Assembly (NCBI GenBank): GCA_041635475.1 | Contig: JBFKVA010000004.1 | Span: forward strand, 1-64,000 | Length of the DNA: 64,000 nt | From: GCA-020352575 sp041635475 | GTDB lineage: Bacteria > Actinomycetota > Acidimicrobiia > Spongiisociales > JAENVV01 | Direction of reading: 5' to 3' | Part shown: positions 32,985 to 40,460 of the stretch, piece by piece | Layout of the letters: each line of letters begins with the position of its first letter | Numbering within the stretch: the stretch's first letter is position 1 | Notes under the pieces: generated by a model | The model's database searches: none | The model's input: the letters and a program-made list of their open reading frames with translations, nothing else | What the model was told of the DNA's origin: nothing | Made by a program: the position numbers and the translations under genes

Positions 32985-34306
32985 CGGGAGGCCAGGAACG
33001 CGTCGATCACCGAGCGGAGCGTGGGCTCGCCGGCCTCGGCGAACTCATACCGGGCCCGCACCACCGGGATGGCGACGTCGACGAGGGCATTCAGGTCGAT
33101 GGGGGTCCCCGACACGACCACGTCGGCCCCGGAGGCGTTGATCGTCTCCTCCAGTGCCGCGATCTGCTCGGGGAAGTACCCGACGGCCGGCAACACCGGC
33201 CCCAGGTGGGGGTACGCGTCGTACGTCTCCTTGATGATTGGTGCCGCCGAGTCGCGGGGGTCGATGATCTCGTCGGCGCCCCCGGCGACGGCGGCCGCCA
33301 GGCCGGCTCCCGAGGACATGCCGCCGTGGGTGGTGGTCGGCCCGTCCTCGACGACGAGGACCCGGGCCCCGGCCACGAGAGCCGGGTCGTCGAGGGTGAC
33401 CGGCGACGCCGCCCGCAGCACCGTGGCGTCGGGTGCCAACTCGGTGACCCCGGCGAGGGCCCGGGCGATCTGGCCCGGCGTAGCCGCGTCGACCTTGTTG
33501 ATGACCACGACGTCAGCCGAGCGCAGCACCATCTCCCCCGGATGGTGCGTCTCGAGATGGTCGGGGCGAAGGGCGTCGACGACGACGATCGAGAGATTCG
33601 GTGCGATGAACGGGAAGTCGTTGTTGCCGCCGTCCCACACGATGACATCCGCCTCGGCCTCGGCGTCGGCCAGGATGGCCGCGTAGTCGACCCCGGCGAA
33701 CACGACGTTGCCGAACGCGACGTGTGGCTCGTACTCCTCACGCTCCTCGGCCGTGCACCCGGCGGCGAGGATGTCATCCATGCTCCCGAACCGCTGCACC
33801 CGCTCCAGCCTGAGCTCGCCGTACGGCATCGGATGGCGGAGTGCCGCGGCTCGAACGCCCGAACCCCGGAGGTAGCGCGAGATCCAGCGGGCGATCTGCG
33901 ACTTGCCGCATCCGGTGCGCACCGCGGTGATGGCAATGACCGGCTTCGACGACGGCAACTGGGTGCTGGCAGGGCCATGGAGCACGAAGTCCGCCCCTGC
34001 GGCCAGCGATCGGGAGGCGAGGTGCATGACGTGTTCGTGGGTGATGTCGGAATAGGCGAACGCCACTTCGTCGATCTCCTCCGAGGCGATGATCGCTTCC
34101 AGGTCGTCCTCGACATGGATGGCCACGCCGGTGGGATAGAGATCGCCGGCCAGTTCCGGTGGATACCGCCGCCCGGCGATCCGGGGTATCTGGGCCGCGG
34201 TGAACGCTCGGACGTCGTAGCGGGCATCGTCCCGGTAGACGACGTTGAAGACGTGGAAGTCCCTTCCCGCCGCTCCGAGGATCGCCACCCGCCGTCGTTT
34301 CGTCAT
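32981..34306 (-). CDS. Predicted GTPase, cyclic 2,3-diphosphoglycerate synthetase-like
   Basis: 441 residues. The first ~130 form a Rossmann-like domain (RRVAILGAAGRDFHVFNVVYRDD, EVAFAYSDITHEHVMHLASRSLAAGADFVLHGP). The second part is a P-loop NTPase (VIAITAVRTGCGKSQIARWISRYLR, VIVWDGGNNDFPF, VVVINKVD). This is the COG2403 architecture, related to archaeal cyclic 2,3-diphosphoglycerate synthetase. In bacteria its role is not established. It overlaps arcC by 4 bases, suggesting one pathway. Start ATG 34306 has GGAGGTGG upstream, and a TAGGCT box lies 20 bases before it. Confidence 0.8.
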   Translation of the reverse strand: MTKRRRVAILGAAGRDFHVFNVVYRDDARYDVRAFTAAQIPRIAGRRYPPELAGDLYPTGVAIHVEDDLEAIIASEEIDEVAFAYSDITHEHVMHLASRSLAAGADFVLHGPASTQLPSSKPVIAITAVRTGCGKSQIARWISRYLRGSGVRAAALRHPMPYGELRLERVQRFGSMDDILAAGCTAEEREEYEPHVAFGNVVFAGVDYAAILADAEAEADVIVWDGGNNDFPFIAPNLSIVVVDALRPDHLETHHPGEMVLRSADVVVINKVDAATPGQIARALAGVTELAPDATVLRAASPVTLDDPALVAGARVLVVEDGPTTTHGGMSSGAGLAAAVAGGADEIIDPRDSAAPIIKETYDAYPHLGPVLPAVGYFPEQIAALEETINASGADVVVSGTPIDLNALVDVAIPVVRARYEFAEAGEPTLRSVIDAFLASR

Positions 34307-34348
34307 CTCGCCACCTCCGGCGCCAAGCCTACGCGAGTATGCACAGCG

Positions 34349-35146
34349 CTATGCAGGAACGCACTCCCGCACGAACTGGGCGATGTGGGTGGACACCGCC
34401 ACCGGGTCCTCGATGAGCTGCTGGTGACCGGCGCCCTCCAGGACCTCGAGTCGAGCGCCCTGGATGCCCTCGGCGAGCGCCCGGGAAGCCCGGAGTTGGA
34501 CCATTCGATCGCGCCGTCCGGCGATCACGAGCACCGGCTTGGTGATGGTGGCCATGGCGTCCACCCCACCGGCGTACGCGTGGCACGCAGCCAGGTCGGC
34601 GTGGAGCACGTCGAGTCCAACCGCCTCCTGCAGGGTCCACGTCTCACCCATCAACCATCGCCCGGGGTCGGGGTGGCCACCCGCATGCGCCCCGTGGGAC
34701 CAAGCCCGCATGAGGGACAAAACGTGGGTGGTCCCCTCGGCGGCAGACGCCAGCATCTCGGGATGGACGGGCATGGTGGCCGCCACCCCGATGAGTACCG
34801 CGCCGAGCGCAGTGTCGTATCGCGCCGCCGCCTCCAAGGCCACGAGGGCGCCCAGCGAGTGACCGGCAACGACCGCGCCCCGAGATCCCAGGCCGGTGAT
34901 GACCGCACTCGTCCACGCCGCCAAATCCTCGACCGTCTCCAGGGCCGGGCCCTCGGATCGGAGGTGCCCGGGGAGATCGACGGCCGCCACCGACACGCCG
35001 TGGTGCGCCAGGTAGCGCGACTGGTAGCGCCACGCCGTGTGATCCGAGCCCGAGCCGTGGACGAGCACGACGGCGGGCTGGGCCGGTTCGAACGGCCGGC
35101 CCCCGGTGTGGACGTAGACCTTGGCCCCGTTGACAACGATCTCCAT
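34349..35146 (-). CDS. Alpha/beta-fold hydrolase
   Basis: 265 residues. VVLVHGSGSDHTAWRYQSRYLAHHGVSVAAVDLPGHLRSEGP, VVAGHSLGALVALEAA (nucleophile Ser), VLVIAGRRDRMVQL (acid) and LEGAGHQQLIEDP (His) give a full triad. Start ATG 35146 lies 4 bases after the metY copy 2 stop, so it is probably co-transcribed with it. Longer frames running into metY are shadows. Substrate unknown; a role tied to sulfur or acyl-homoserine side products is speculation. Confidence 0.88.
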   Translation of the reverse strand: MEIVVNGAKVYVHTGGRPFEPAQPAVVLVHGSGSDHTAWRYQSRYLAHHGVSVAAVDLPGHLRSEGPALETVEDLAAWTSAVITGLGSRGAVVAGHSLGALVALEAAARYDTALGAVLIGVAATMPVHPEMLASAAEGTTHVLSLMRAWSHGAHAGGHPDPGRWLMGETWTLQEAVGLDVLHADLAACHAYAGGVDAMATITKPVLVIAGRRDRMVQLRASRALAEGIQGARLEVLEGAGHQQLIEDPVAVSTHIAQFVRECVPA

Positions 35147-35150
35147 CACA

Positions 35151-36446
35151 TCACCGTTGCGAGGCGCGCAGGGCCTGGGCGAGGTCGCCGATGAGGTCGG
35201 CGGCATCCTCCAGTCCGACGGAGATCCGGATGAGGTCCTCCCCGACGCCGGCGGCCTCCAACTCGTCGGCGGACATCTGCTGGTGGGTGGTGGACGCCGG
35301 ATGGATGATGAGGCTCTTGGCGTCCCCGACGTTGGCCAGGTGCGACCACAGGCGGACCGACTCGATGAGCCTCCTACCAACCGCCCGGCCCCCCTCCACC
35401 CCGAAGCTGAAGATCGCCCCCGCCCCCCTCGGCAGGAGCCAGTTCGCCACGTCGTGGTCGGGATGGGTGTCGAGCCCGGGGTGTGAGACCCAGGCAACCC
35501 CGTCGGCGGACTCGAGGAACCTGGCCACGGCGAGGGCGTTCGACACGTGCCGGTCCATCCGGACCGGCAGCGTCTCGAGTCCCTGGAGGAGGTAGAACGC
35601 GTTCTGGGGCGAGAGGGCGGCCCCGAAGTCCCGGAGGCCTTCGGCACGGGAGCGGGCGACGAAGGCGTCGGGGCCGTACTCCTCGCTGAAGTCGAGTCCG
35701 TGGTAGCCGGCGTACGGTTCGGTGAGCGTCGGGTACTTGGTGGCCCATCGCTCCCAGGGGAAGGCCCCACTGTCGACGACCACGCCGCCGATGGCGATGC
35801 CGTGCCCTCCGATGAACTTCGTGGCGGAGTGATAGACGAGGTCGGCGCCGTGCTCGAACGGACGAAAGAGGTAGGGCGTGGCGAACGTGTTGTCCACGAG
35901 GAGGGGGATCCCCGCGGCGCGGGCGACCCCGGCCACCGCCGGGATGTCGGTGACTTGGCCCCGGGGGTTGCCGAGTGTCTCGGTGAGGAAGAGGCGGGTA
36001 TCGGGCGTGACGGCGGCCTCCCAGGCCCCGACGTCGTCGTGGTCGACCCACGTGGTCGTGATCCCGAACCGGGGCATGGTGTGGGTGAGCATGTTGACCG
36101 ACCCCCCGTAGATGGCCCGGGAGGCGACGATGTGGCCTCCGCTACCCATGAGCGTCGCGACCACGAGGTGGAGCGCGGCTTGGCCGGACGCGGTGGCCAC
36201 GGCCCCGACGCCTCCCTCGAGTGCGGCCATGCGCTCCTCGAAGACGGCAACGGTCGGGTTGGAGATCCGCGAGTAGATGTGGCCCGGACGTTCGAGGTTG
36301 AACAGCGAGGCTGCGTGCTCGGTGTCGTCAAAGAGGTACGACGTCGTCTGGTAGATGGGCACGGCCCGCGACCCGAAGTCGGAGTCGGGGCGGTGTCCCG
36401 CATGGAGCGAGAGCGTGTCGAAGGAGAAGTCGTCTGGGCGTGCCAT
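35151..36446 (-). CDS. metY: O-acetylhomoserine sulfhydrylase (homocysteine synthase), copy 2
   Basis: 431 residues, clearly paralogous to the copy at 24.4 kb. Seen: DTLSLHAGHRPDSDFGSRAVPIYQTTSYLFDDTEHAASLF, YSRISNPTVAVFEERMAALEGG, IYGGSVNMLTHTMPRFG, IPLLVDNTFATPYLFRPFEHGADLVYHSATKFIGGHG (PLP Lys in ATKF), FYLLQGLETLPVRMDRH and HPASTTHQQMSADE. It has no SAM aptamer but a leader with small ORFs and three hairpins. ATG 36446 lacks a strong ribosome site. Followed by a hydrolase gene 4 bases later. Confidence 0.93.
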   Translation of the reverse strand: MARPDDFSFDTLSLHAGHRPDSDFGSRAVPIYQTTSYLFDDTEHAASLFNLERPGHIYSRISNPTVAVFEERMAALEGGVGAVATASGQAALHLVVATLMGSGGHIVASRAIYGGSVNMLTHTMPRFGITTTWVDHDDVGAWEAAVTPDTRLFLTETLGNPRGQVTDIPAVAGVARAAGIPLLVDNTFATPYLFRPFEHGADLVYHSATKFIGGHGIAIGGVVVDSGAFPWERWATKYPTLTEPYAGYHGLDFSEEYGPDAFVARSRAEGLRDFGAALSPQNAFYLLQGLETLPVRMDRHVSNALAVARFLESADGVAWVSHPGLDTHPDHDVANWLLPRGAGAIFSFGVEGGRAVGRRLIESVRLWSHLANVGDAKSLIIHPASTTHQQMSADELEAAGVGEDLIRISVGLEDAADLIGDLAQALRASQR

Positions 36447-36496
36447 GGAGTCGCTGGTGGGTCGTGCCCCGTGAGTCTGGCACACCGACCGACGCG

Positions 36497-36528
36497 GGTG
36501 ACCCCCGAGGGTCGGCCCGGGGGTCACC
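36497..36528 (-). terminator. 11-base hairpin before metY copy 2
   Basis: GGTGACCCCCG (36497-36507) pairs exactly with CGGGGGTCACC (36518-36528) over a 10-base loop. It lies 23 bases after the stop of upstream ORF 2 and 50 bases before metY. A strong attenuator or terminator candidate, without a T-run. Confidence 0.6.
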
Positions 36529-36551
36529 GAAGGTTCGAGGCCACGACGGCC

Positions 36552-36674
36552 TCACGGATTGGACTGGCCGGCATTGCGGCGGCGACGAACGCGTCGACTG
36601 CGTACCGCCGGATGGGCGATGGCAATCCGTTCGGCGCCCACCGCGCGCGCGGCGCGCACATCGATGGGGTGCAT
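36552..36674 (-). CDS. 40-residue arginine-rich upstream ORF in the metY copy 2 leader
   Basis: ATG 36674 has AAGGAG six bases upstream. The peptide starts MHPIDVRAARAVGAERIAIA and has eight Arg near its end (RSRRVRRRRN). The DNA before the ribosome site (CACCAGACC, then AAGGAG) matches the leader of metY copy 1, and both peptides open with Met, His, Pro and Ile close together, so the two upstream ORFs may share ancestry. It contains no Cys. A regulatory leader ORF is likely; a stable peptide is possible. Confidence 0.5.
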   Translation of the reverse strand: MHPIDVRAARAVGAERIAIAHPAVRSRRVRRRRNAGQSNP

Positions 36675-36703
36675 GAGGAACTCCTTGGTCGGTCTGGTGG
36701 GTG

Positions 36704-36723
36704 GGGCGATCGGGGGATCGCCC
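36704..36723 (-). promoter_or_regulatory. Second leader hairpin of metY copy 2
   Basis: GGGCGATC (36704-36711) pairs with GATCGCCC (36716-36723) over a 4-base loop: a perfect 8-base stem. It lies 8 bases beyond the first leader hairpin and 15-20 bases before the ribosome site of upstream ORF 2, so it could block that site's context or pause transcription. Confidence 0.55.
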
Positions 36724-36731
36724 TGTCTCAG

Positions 36732-36752
36732 CCGGTCAGGAGGGCTGACCGG
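36732..36752 (-). promoter_or_regulatory. First leader hairpin of metY copy 2, overlapping a short ORF stop
   Basis: CCGGTCAG (36732-36739) pairs with CTGACCGG (36745-36752) over a 5-base loop; further GTCTC/GAGAC pairing can extend it. The stop codon of the 13-codon ORF lies inside one arm, so a ribosome finishing that ORF would open the hairpin. This is the geometry of translation-coupled attenuation. Confidence 0.55.
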
Positions 36753-36777
36753 AGAGACCGGCAACGTCGATGGTCAT
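36736..36777 (-). CDS. 13-residue leader ORF of metY copy 2
   Basis: ATG 36777 follows AAAGGAG by 7-8 bases. The peptide reads MTIDVAGLSGQPS. The frame is open upstream to ATG 36837 (33 residues in all), but the ribosome site favours the short form. No enrichment in Met or Cys codons, so if it is regulatory it may act by ribosome position and not by codon starvation. Confidence 0.45.
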   Translation of the reverse strand: MTIDVAGLSGQPS

Positions 36778-36862
36778 GCCCGATCTCCTTTCTCGGTCGG
36801 GGCGTGCCGCCCACCGTATCTCCTTCGGCCACGTCATGCCGGGCCTTTTCTTGGGCTGGTGC

Positions 36863-37603
36863 TCACCCCGGCAGGTTGGCGTGGATGGCGTCGCGGACGA
36901 ACTGGGCCAGGCCGACCTGGCGGTCCTCGTAGTGCTTCGTGAACCGAGGGTCGCTCACGTAGCCGTCGGCGAGCATCGCGTGCATCTCGTGGGAGCACGG
37001 GTAGAACCACCGATCGATGTGGAGGCGAGCACGCTCTGCCAGTGCGATCGCTTCCGCCGACCGTGGGGAGGCCCCGGCCACCACGAGGGCCGCGAACGCA
37101 GCCTCGACGTCCTCGATCTCACCGCCGAGCCGCTGCCAGTCGTCCCTCTTGTAGGACGCCGTCCGCCGGCTCGATTCCTTGTAGGCGTCGGTCTCACCCC
37201 ATCGCGCCTTCACCTCGTCTTCGTACTCGGCGGGATCGAAGCCCCCGAAGAGCTCTGCGTCGGTCATGTCGTCTCCTTCTTCGGCGTCCAAGGTTCGTTC
37301 AACCGTGTCGATGATCGTGTCCAGCCGCCTCCGTCGCCGCCGCAGTGCCAGCACATGGCGCCGGAGGGCGTCCCGGCGACCCGCGGCCCCGCCGTCGAGT
37401 GCCGTTCCGATGGCTCGGAGCGGGACTTCGAGTTCGCGCAGGACGAGGACTTGCTGCAGGCGCTCCAGGTCGGAGCGGTCATACATCCGATACCCGGCGT
37501 CGGTCCTTCGACTCGGGGACACCAGGCCGATCTCGTCGTAGTGGTGGAGGGTGCGGACGGTGACGCCGGACATACGGGACACCTCGCCCACCGAGTAGGT
37601 CAT
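36863..37603 (-). CDS. MerR-family regulator with TipAS drug-binding domain
   Basis: 246 residues. The N-terminal MerR HTH is MTYSVGEVSRMSGVTVRTLHHYDEIGLVSPSRRTDAGYRMYDRSDLERLQQVLVLRELEVPL, followed by the coiled-coil HVLALRRRRRRLDTIIDTVERTLD. The C-terminal half is TipAS-like (KARWGETDAYKESSRRT, HIDRWFYPCSHEMHAMLADGYVSDPRFTKHYED). TipAS binds thiopeptide antibiotics through a Cys, which fits the YPCSHEM Cys here. Start ATG 37603 is six bases after TACCGT. Expected to activate its own promoter. No obvious resistance gene is adjacent on the same strand. Confidence 0.92.
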   Translation of the reverse strand: MTYSVGEVSRMSGVTVRTLHHYDEIGLVSPSRRTDAGYRMYDRSDLERLQQVLVLRELEVPLRAIGTALDGGAAGRRDALRRHVLALRRRRRRLDTIIDTVERTLDAEEGDDMTDAELFGGFDPAEYEDEVKARWGETDAYKESSRRTASYKRDDWQRLGGEIEDVEAAFAALVVAGASPRSAEAIALAERARLHIDRWFYPCSHEMHAMLADGYVSDPRFTKHYEDRQVGLAQFVRDAIHANLPG

Positions 37604-37608
37604 GTCCC

Positions 37609-37643
37609 CACGGTACACCCTCACGATACGTGAGGGTCAAGAG
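37609..37643 (-). promoter_or_regulatory. MerR-type promoter and operator
   Basis: On the minus strand, TTGACC and TACCGT are separated by 19 bases. The spacer region is occupied by the perfect palindrome ACCCTCACG-ATA-CGTGAGGGT (37617-37637). An over-long 19-base spacer with a centred palindrome is the hallmark of promoters activated by MerR proteins, and CCTCACGT...ACGTGAGG resembles known TipA/SoxR-class sites. The ATG follows TACCGT by six bases, so the mRNA is probably leaderless. Confidence 0.85.
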
Positions 37644-37705
37644 CTGTTTCCCCCGCAACGACAGATCGGACGGAACGTGGGCGGCCACCGTTTAGGCTCC
37701 CGCCG

Positions 37706-39256
37706 ATGGTGTCACCCCTCGAACGGCCCGAGATCGCCCACGCCATCATTGCTGCCAGCGGCGATGGGGCAGCCATCTCCTCCACGGATCTCCGGGTGAC
37801 CTGGGCCAACGAGCGAGCCCACGAACTGCTCCGGGCCCGAGCGGGGTCGCTCGTGGGCCGGCACCTGTACTCCTTCCTCACCGCGGAGGATCTCTCGCGC
37901 CCGAAGGCAGACTGGCGCTCCTTCCACGACGGTGCCCTTCGCCATGTCCCCATGCAGGCCCGCAACGACCTCTTCTTGACCCGGGACGACACCACGCAGG
38001 CCAGTTTCGTCATCGGCGCATCCCGGCTCGCCGACGACACCGTGCTCCTGCTGTTCAACGAGTTCGAGGGGCGTGCCGAGGTCGAGCAGAGGGCGGAAGG
38101 GCTGGCCCGGCGGTACCAAGACCTCTTCCAGAGCATCCCGGTGGCAGTCTGGGAGATCGACATGCGGGGCCTGGAAGGATGGCTGGCATCGCTCCCGTGC
38201 GAACCCCTCGAGACAGCCGCCTACCTCCAGGCGCACCCGAAACAGGTCGTCGATCATCTCGATCTCCTCGACGTCCGGGCGGTGAACAGGGCCGGCCTCG
38301 CCCAACTCGAGGCCCAATCGGCTGCCAGCGAGGACGTGTCAAAGGCGATGATGGGCGGCGCCCGCCTGGACACCCTCGGCGGGTTCGCGACCCAGTTCCA
38401 GGCCGTTCGGACCCGCACCCGGTCCATCGTGACCGAGGGCGTGGCCGGTACCGGTTCCGGCGGCCACTTCTTCACCGAGGTCCACCAGTTCATTCCGGAC
38501 GGCCCCGACGGGCCCGACCTCAGCCGGGTCATCGTCACCCTCATCGACACCACGCGGGCCAAGGAGACCGAGGTCGCGCTGGGCACCGCCATCGAAGCTC
38601 GCGATCGGCTCATCACGTCCGTCGCCCACGAACTCAGAACGCCGCTCACCGTCGTCACGGGCCTCCTGCAACTCCTCCGGGAATCGCCCGGGCGTCTCGA
38701 GGAGTCGGACATCCTCCGCCTCGTGGAGACGGCCACCTCAGAGGCCGAGGATCTCAATCACCTCATCGATGACCTTCTCACCTACTCCCGCATCGACACG
38801 AGCGACTGGCGGATCTCACCAAGACCGACGGACCTCCGACCACTCATCGAACAGACCACGGTTCGGGGTGAGGACGGCCAGCGCCTCGCCCTCGACATCA
38901 ACGGTGAGGCGGACTGCTTCGCCGACCCCCGGCGGGTTCGACAGATCGTCCGCAACCTCGCCACCAACTCGGTCCGCTACGGCGGTCCCACGGTCCGGGT
39001 GGACTTGTGGTGTGACGAGAGCGCCCACGTCGAATGGCGGGACAACGGTGCCGCCACCGCCGACATGGAGCGTATCTTCGAGCCATTCCACCAGGCCCAC
39101 TCCCGGCCCTCCCAGCCATCCTCACTCGGTCTCGGCCTCACCATTTCGAGGGGGCTGGCGGACGCCATGGGGGGCAGCCTCGCGCATCGCCGCGAGAACG
39201 GCTGGACGGTCTTCGAACTCATCCTTCCTCGAGGGTCGGCACCGCCGCCGGGGTGA
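37706..39256 (+). CDS. Cytosolic PAS-containing sensor histidine kinase
   Basis: 516 residues, no membrane segment. Residues ~8-125 look like a PAS domain (AHAIIAASGDGAAISSTDLRVTWANERAHELL), with a second PAS-like region at ~130-290. The HisKA box SVAHELRTPLTVVTGLLQLLRE (His about residue 309) and the ATPase motifs FADPRRVRQIVRNLATNSVRYG (N box), VEWRDNGA (G1), IFEPFHQAH (F box) and SLGLGLTISRGLADAMGG (G2) are complete. No response regulator is adjacent, so it is an orphan kinase. ATG 37706 is seven bases after TAGGCT. The 3' end overlaps the convergent MFS gene by 38 bases. Confidence 0.92.
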   Translation: MVSPLERPEIAHAIIAASGDGAAISSTDLRVTWANERAHELLRARAGSLVGRHLYSFLTAEDLSRPKADWRSFHDGALRHVPMQARNDLFLTRDDTTQASFVIGASRLADDTVLLLFNEFEGRAEVEQRAEGLARRYQDLFQSIPVAVWEIDMRGLEGWLASLPCEPLETAAYLQAHPKQVVDHLDLLDVRAVNRAGLAQLEAQSAASEDVSKAMMGGARLDTLGGFATQFQAVRTRTRSIVTEGVAGTGSGGHFFTEVHQFIPDGPDGPDLSRVIVTLIDTTRAKETEVALGTAIEARDRLITSVAHELRTPLTVVTGLLQLLRESPGRLEESDILRLVETATSEAEDLNHLIDDLLTYSRIDTSDWRISPRPTDLRPLIEQTTVRGEDGQRLALDINGEADCFADPRRVRQIVRNLATNSVRYGGPTVRVDLWCDESAHVEWRDNGAATADMERIFEPFHQAHSRPSQPSSLGLGLTISRGLADAMGGSLAHRRENGWTVFELILPRGSAPPPG

Positions 39257-40460
39257 CCGGCACCCCCCGGAACATGACGACCGCCACCAGCGCGGAGAAC
39301 ACGACGAGGACCCCGCCGGCGAAGAACACGGAGCGCACGCCCACCAGCGCGGCCAGGCCACCGGCGATCGCCATCGAGAGAACGCTCGACCCCGTGAGTG
39401 CGGCGTTGAGGGCGGCGCCCGTCCGACCCAGGAGCGCGGGTGGGGTCTCCGTCTGGATGATCGTGGCGAACGACGCCTGCATCGGGGTCACGAACCATCC
39501 GACGAGGAAGAGCAAGGCGGCCAATTCCCACACCTGGGTCACGCCCGAGAACAGCGTGATCGCCACCCCGATGGCGCCGAGGGAAACGGGGATGAGGGTG
39601 GTGGGCTTGAGACGGGCCGCGATGACGGCCGTGAGCGTCCCGGCGATGACCATGGAGGACGACTGAGCCGCCTCCAGGAGGCCGAACCACGTTTCCCTGA
39701 GCGCCAGGTCGCCGACCACGAACGGCACGAGGAGCGCGTTGACCGCACCCACTCCCAGCATCGTGATGGCGGCTGCCACGAGCATGCCGAGGAGGAGCCG
39801 CGAGCCGCGGAGCACCCGCAATCCCGCCATCAGCTCCCGCCACACCGACGGGGCCTCGGCGTCGGTCGCTGCCGGGACGGCACCCGACGTCGTCAACCTG
39901 GCCACGAGCAGGGCCGAGACCAGAAACGTGACGGCGTCCACGCTGAAGGCCACCGCGAACCCATCGAAGATGCCGACGATGAAGCCGGCCGCGGCGGTTC
40001 CGAGGACGCCGAAGAGCACCCGCGAGGATTCGCCGAGCGAGTTGGCGGCCAGCAGTTTGTCCATGCCGACCACCTGGGGGACGATTGCACCCTTGGCCGG
40101 CATGAAGAACGTGCCCACCGAGGCCAGCAGGAACGCGATGATGTACAGGATCCACACTTGGTCGGGGCTCCGCACGAACAGGAAGAGCGGGGCGAGGAAG
40201 GCCCGGACGACGTCGCTCCAGATCATGACCTTCTTGCGGTCGAGGCGATCGACCCACACCCCGGCTCCCAGGCCCACGAGCAGCATCGGCAGCGCCATGG
40301 CGATCATGACGCCGGCCACGCTGGCGGCGTCGCCGGTGAGCCGCTGCACCAGGAACAGCAGGCTGAAGATCGCGAGGCTGTCACCGAAGTTGGATACCAC
40401 CTGGGCGATCCACAGCCGCCGGAAGTCGGGGATCCCCAGGAGCTGCCGAATCTCACTCAC
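39219..40460 (-). CDS. MFS transporter, MFS_3/enterobactin-exporter-like
   Basis: 413 residues, about twelve hydrophobic segments. FRRLWIAQVVSNFGDSLAIFSLLFLVQRLTGDAASVAGVMIAMALPMLLVGLGAGVWVDRLDRKKVMIWSDVVRAF contains the family signature (D-R-x-x-R-K/R) between helices 2 and 3. This type exports siderophores or drugs. GTG 40460 overlaps the stop of the HTH gene (GTGA), so the regulator and transporter are one operon. The stop end overlaps the histidine kinase gene. Confidence 0.87.
   Translation of the reverse strand: MSEIRQLLGIPDFRRLWIAQVVSNFGDSLAIFSLLFLVQRLTGDAASVAGVMIAMALPMLLVGLGAGVWVDRLDRKKVMIWSDVVRAFLAPLFLFVRSPDQVWILYIIAFLLASVGTFFMPAKGAIVPQVVGMDKLLAANSLGESSRVLFGVLGTAAAGFIVGIFDGFAVAFSVDAVTFLVSALLVARLTTSGAVPAATDAEAPSVWRELMAGLRVLRGSRLLLGMLVAAAITMLGVGAVNALLVPFVVGDLALRETWFGLLEAAQSSSMVIAGTLTAVIAARLKPTTLIPVSLGAIGVAITLFSGVTQVWELAALLFLVGWFVTPMQASFATIIQTETPPALLGRTGAALNAALTGSSVLSMAIAGGLAALVGVRSVFFAGGVLVVFSALVAVVMFRGVPVTPAAVPTLEEG

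Noticed and set aside
34349..36403. 684-codon frame fusing metY copy 2 shadow to the hydrolase
   Set aside because: The first two thirds are Ser/Pro/Thr-rich shadow sequence of metY; only the last 265 codons are the hydrolase.
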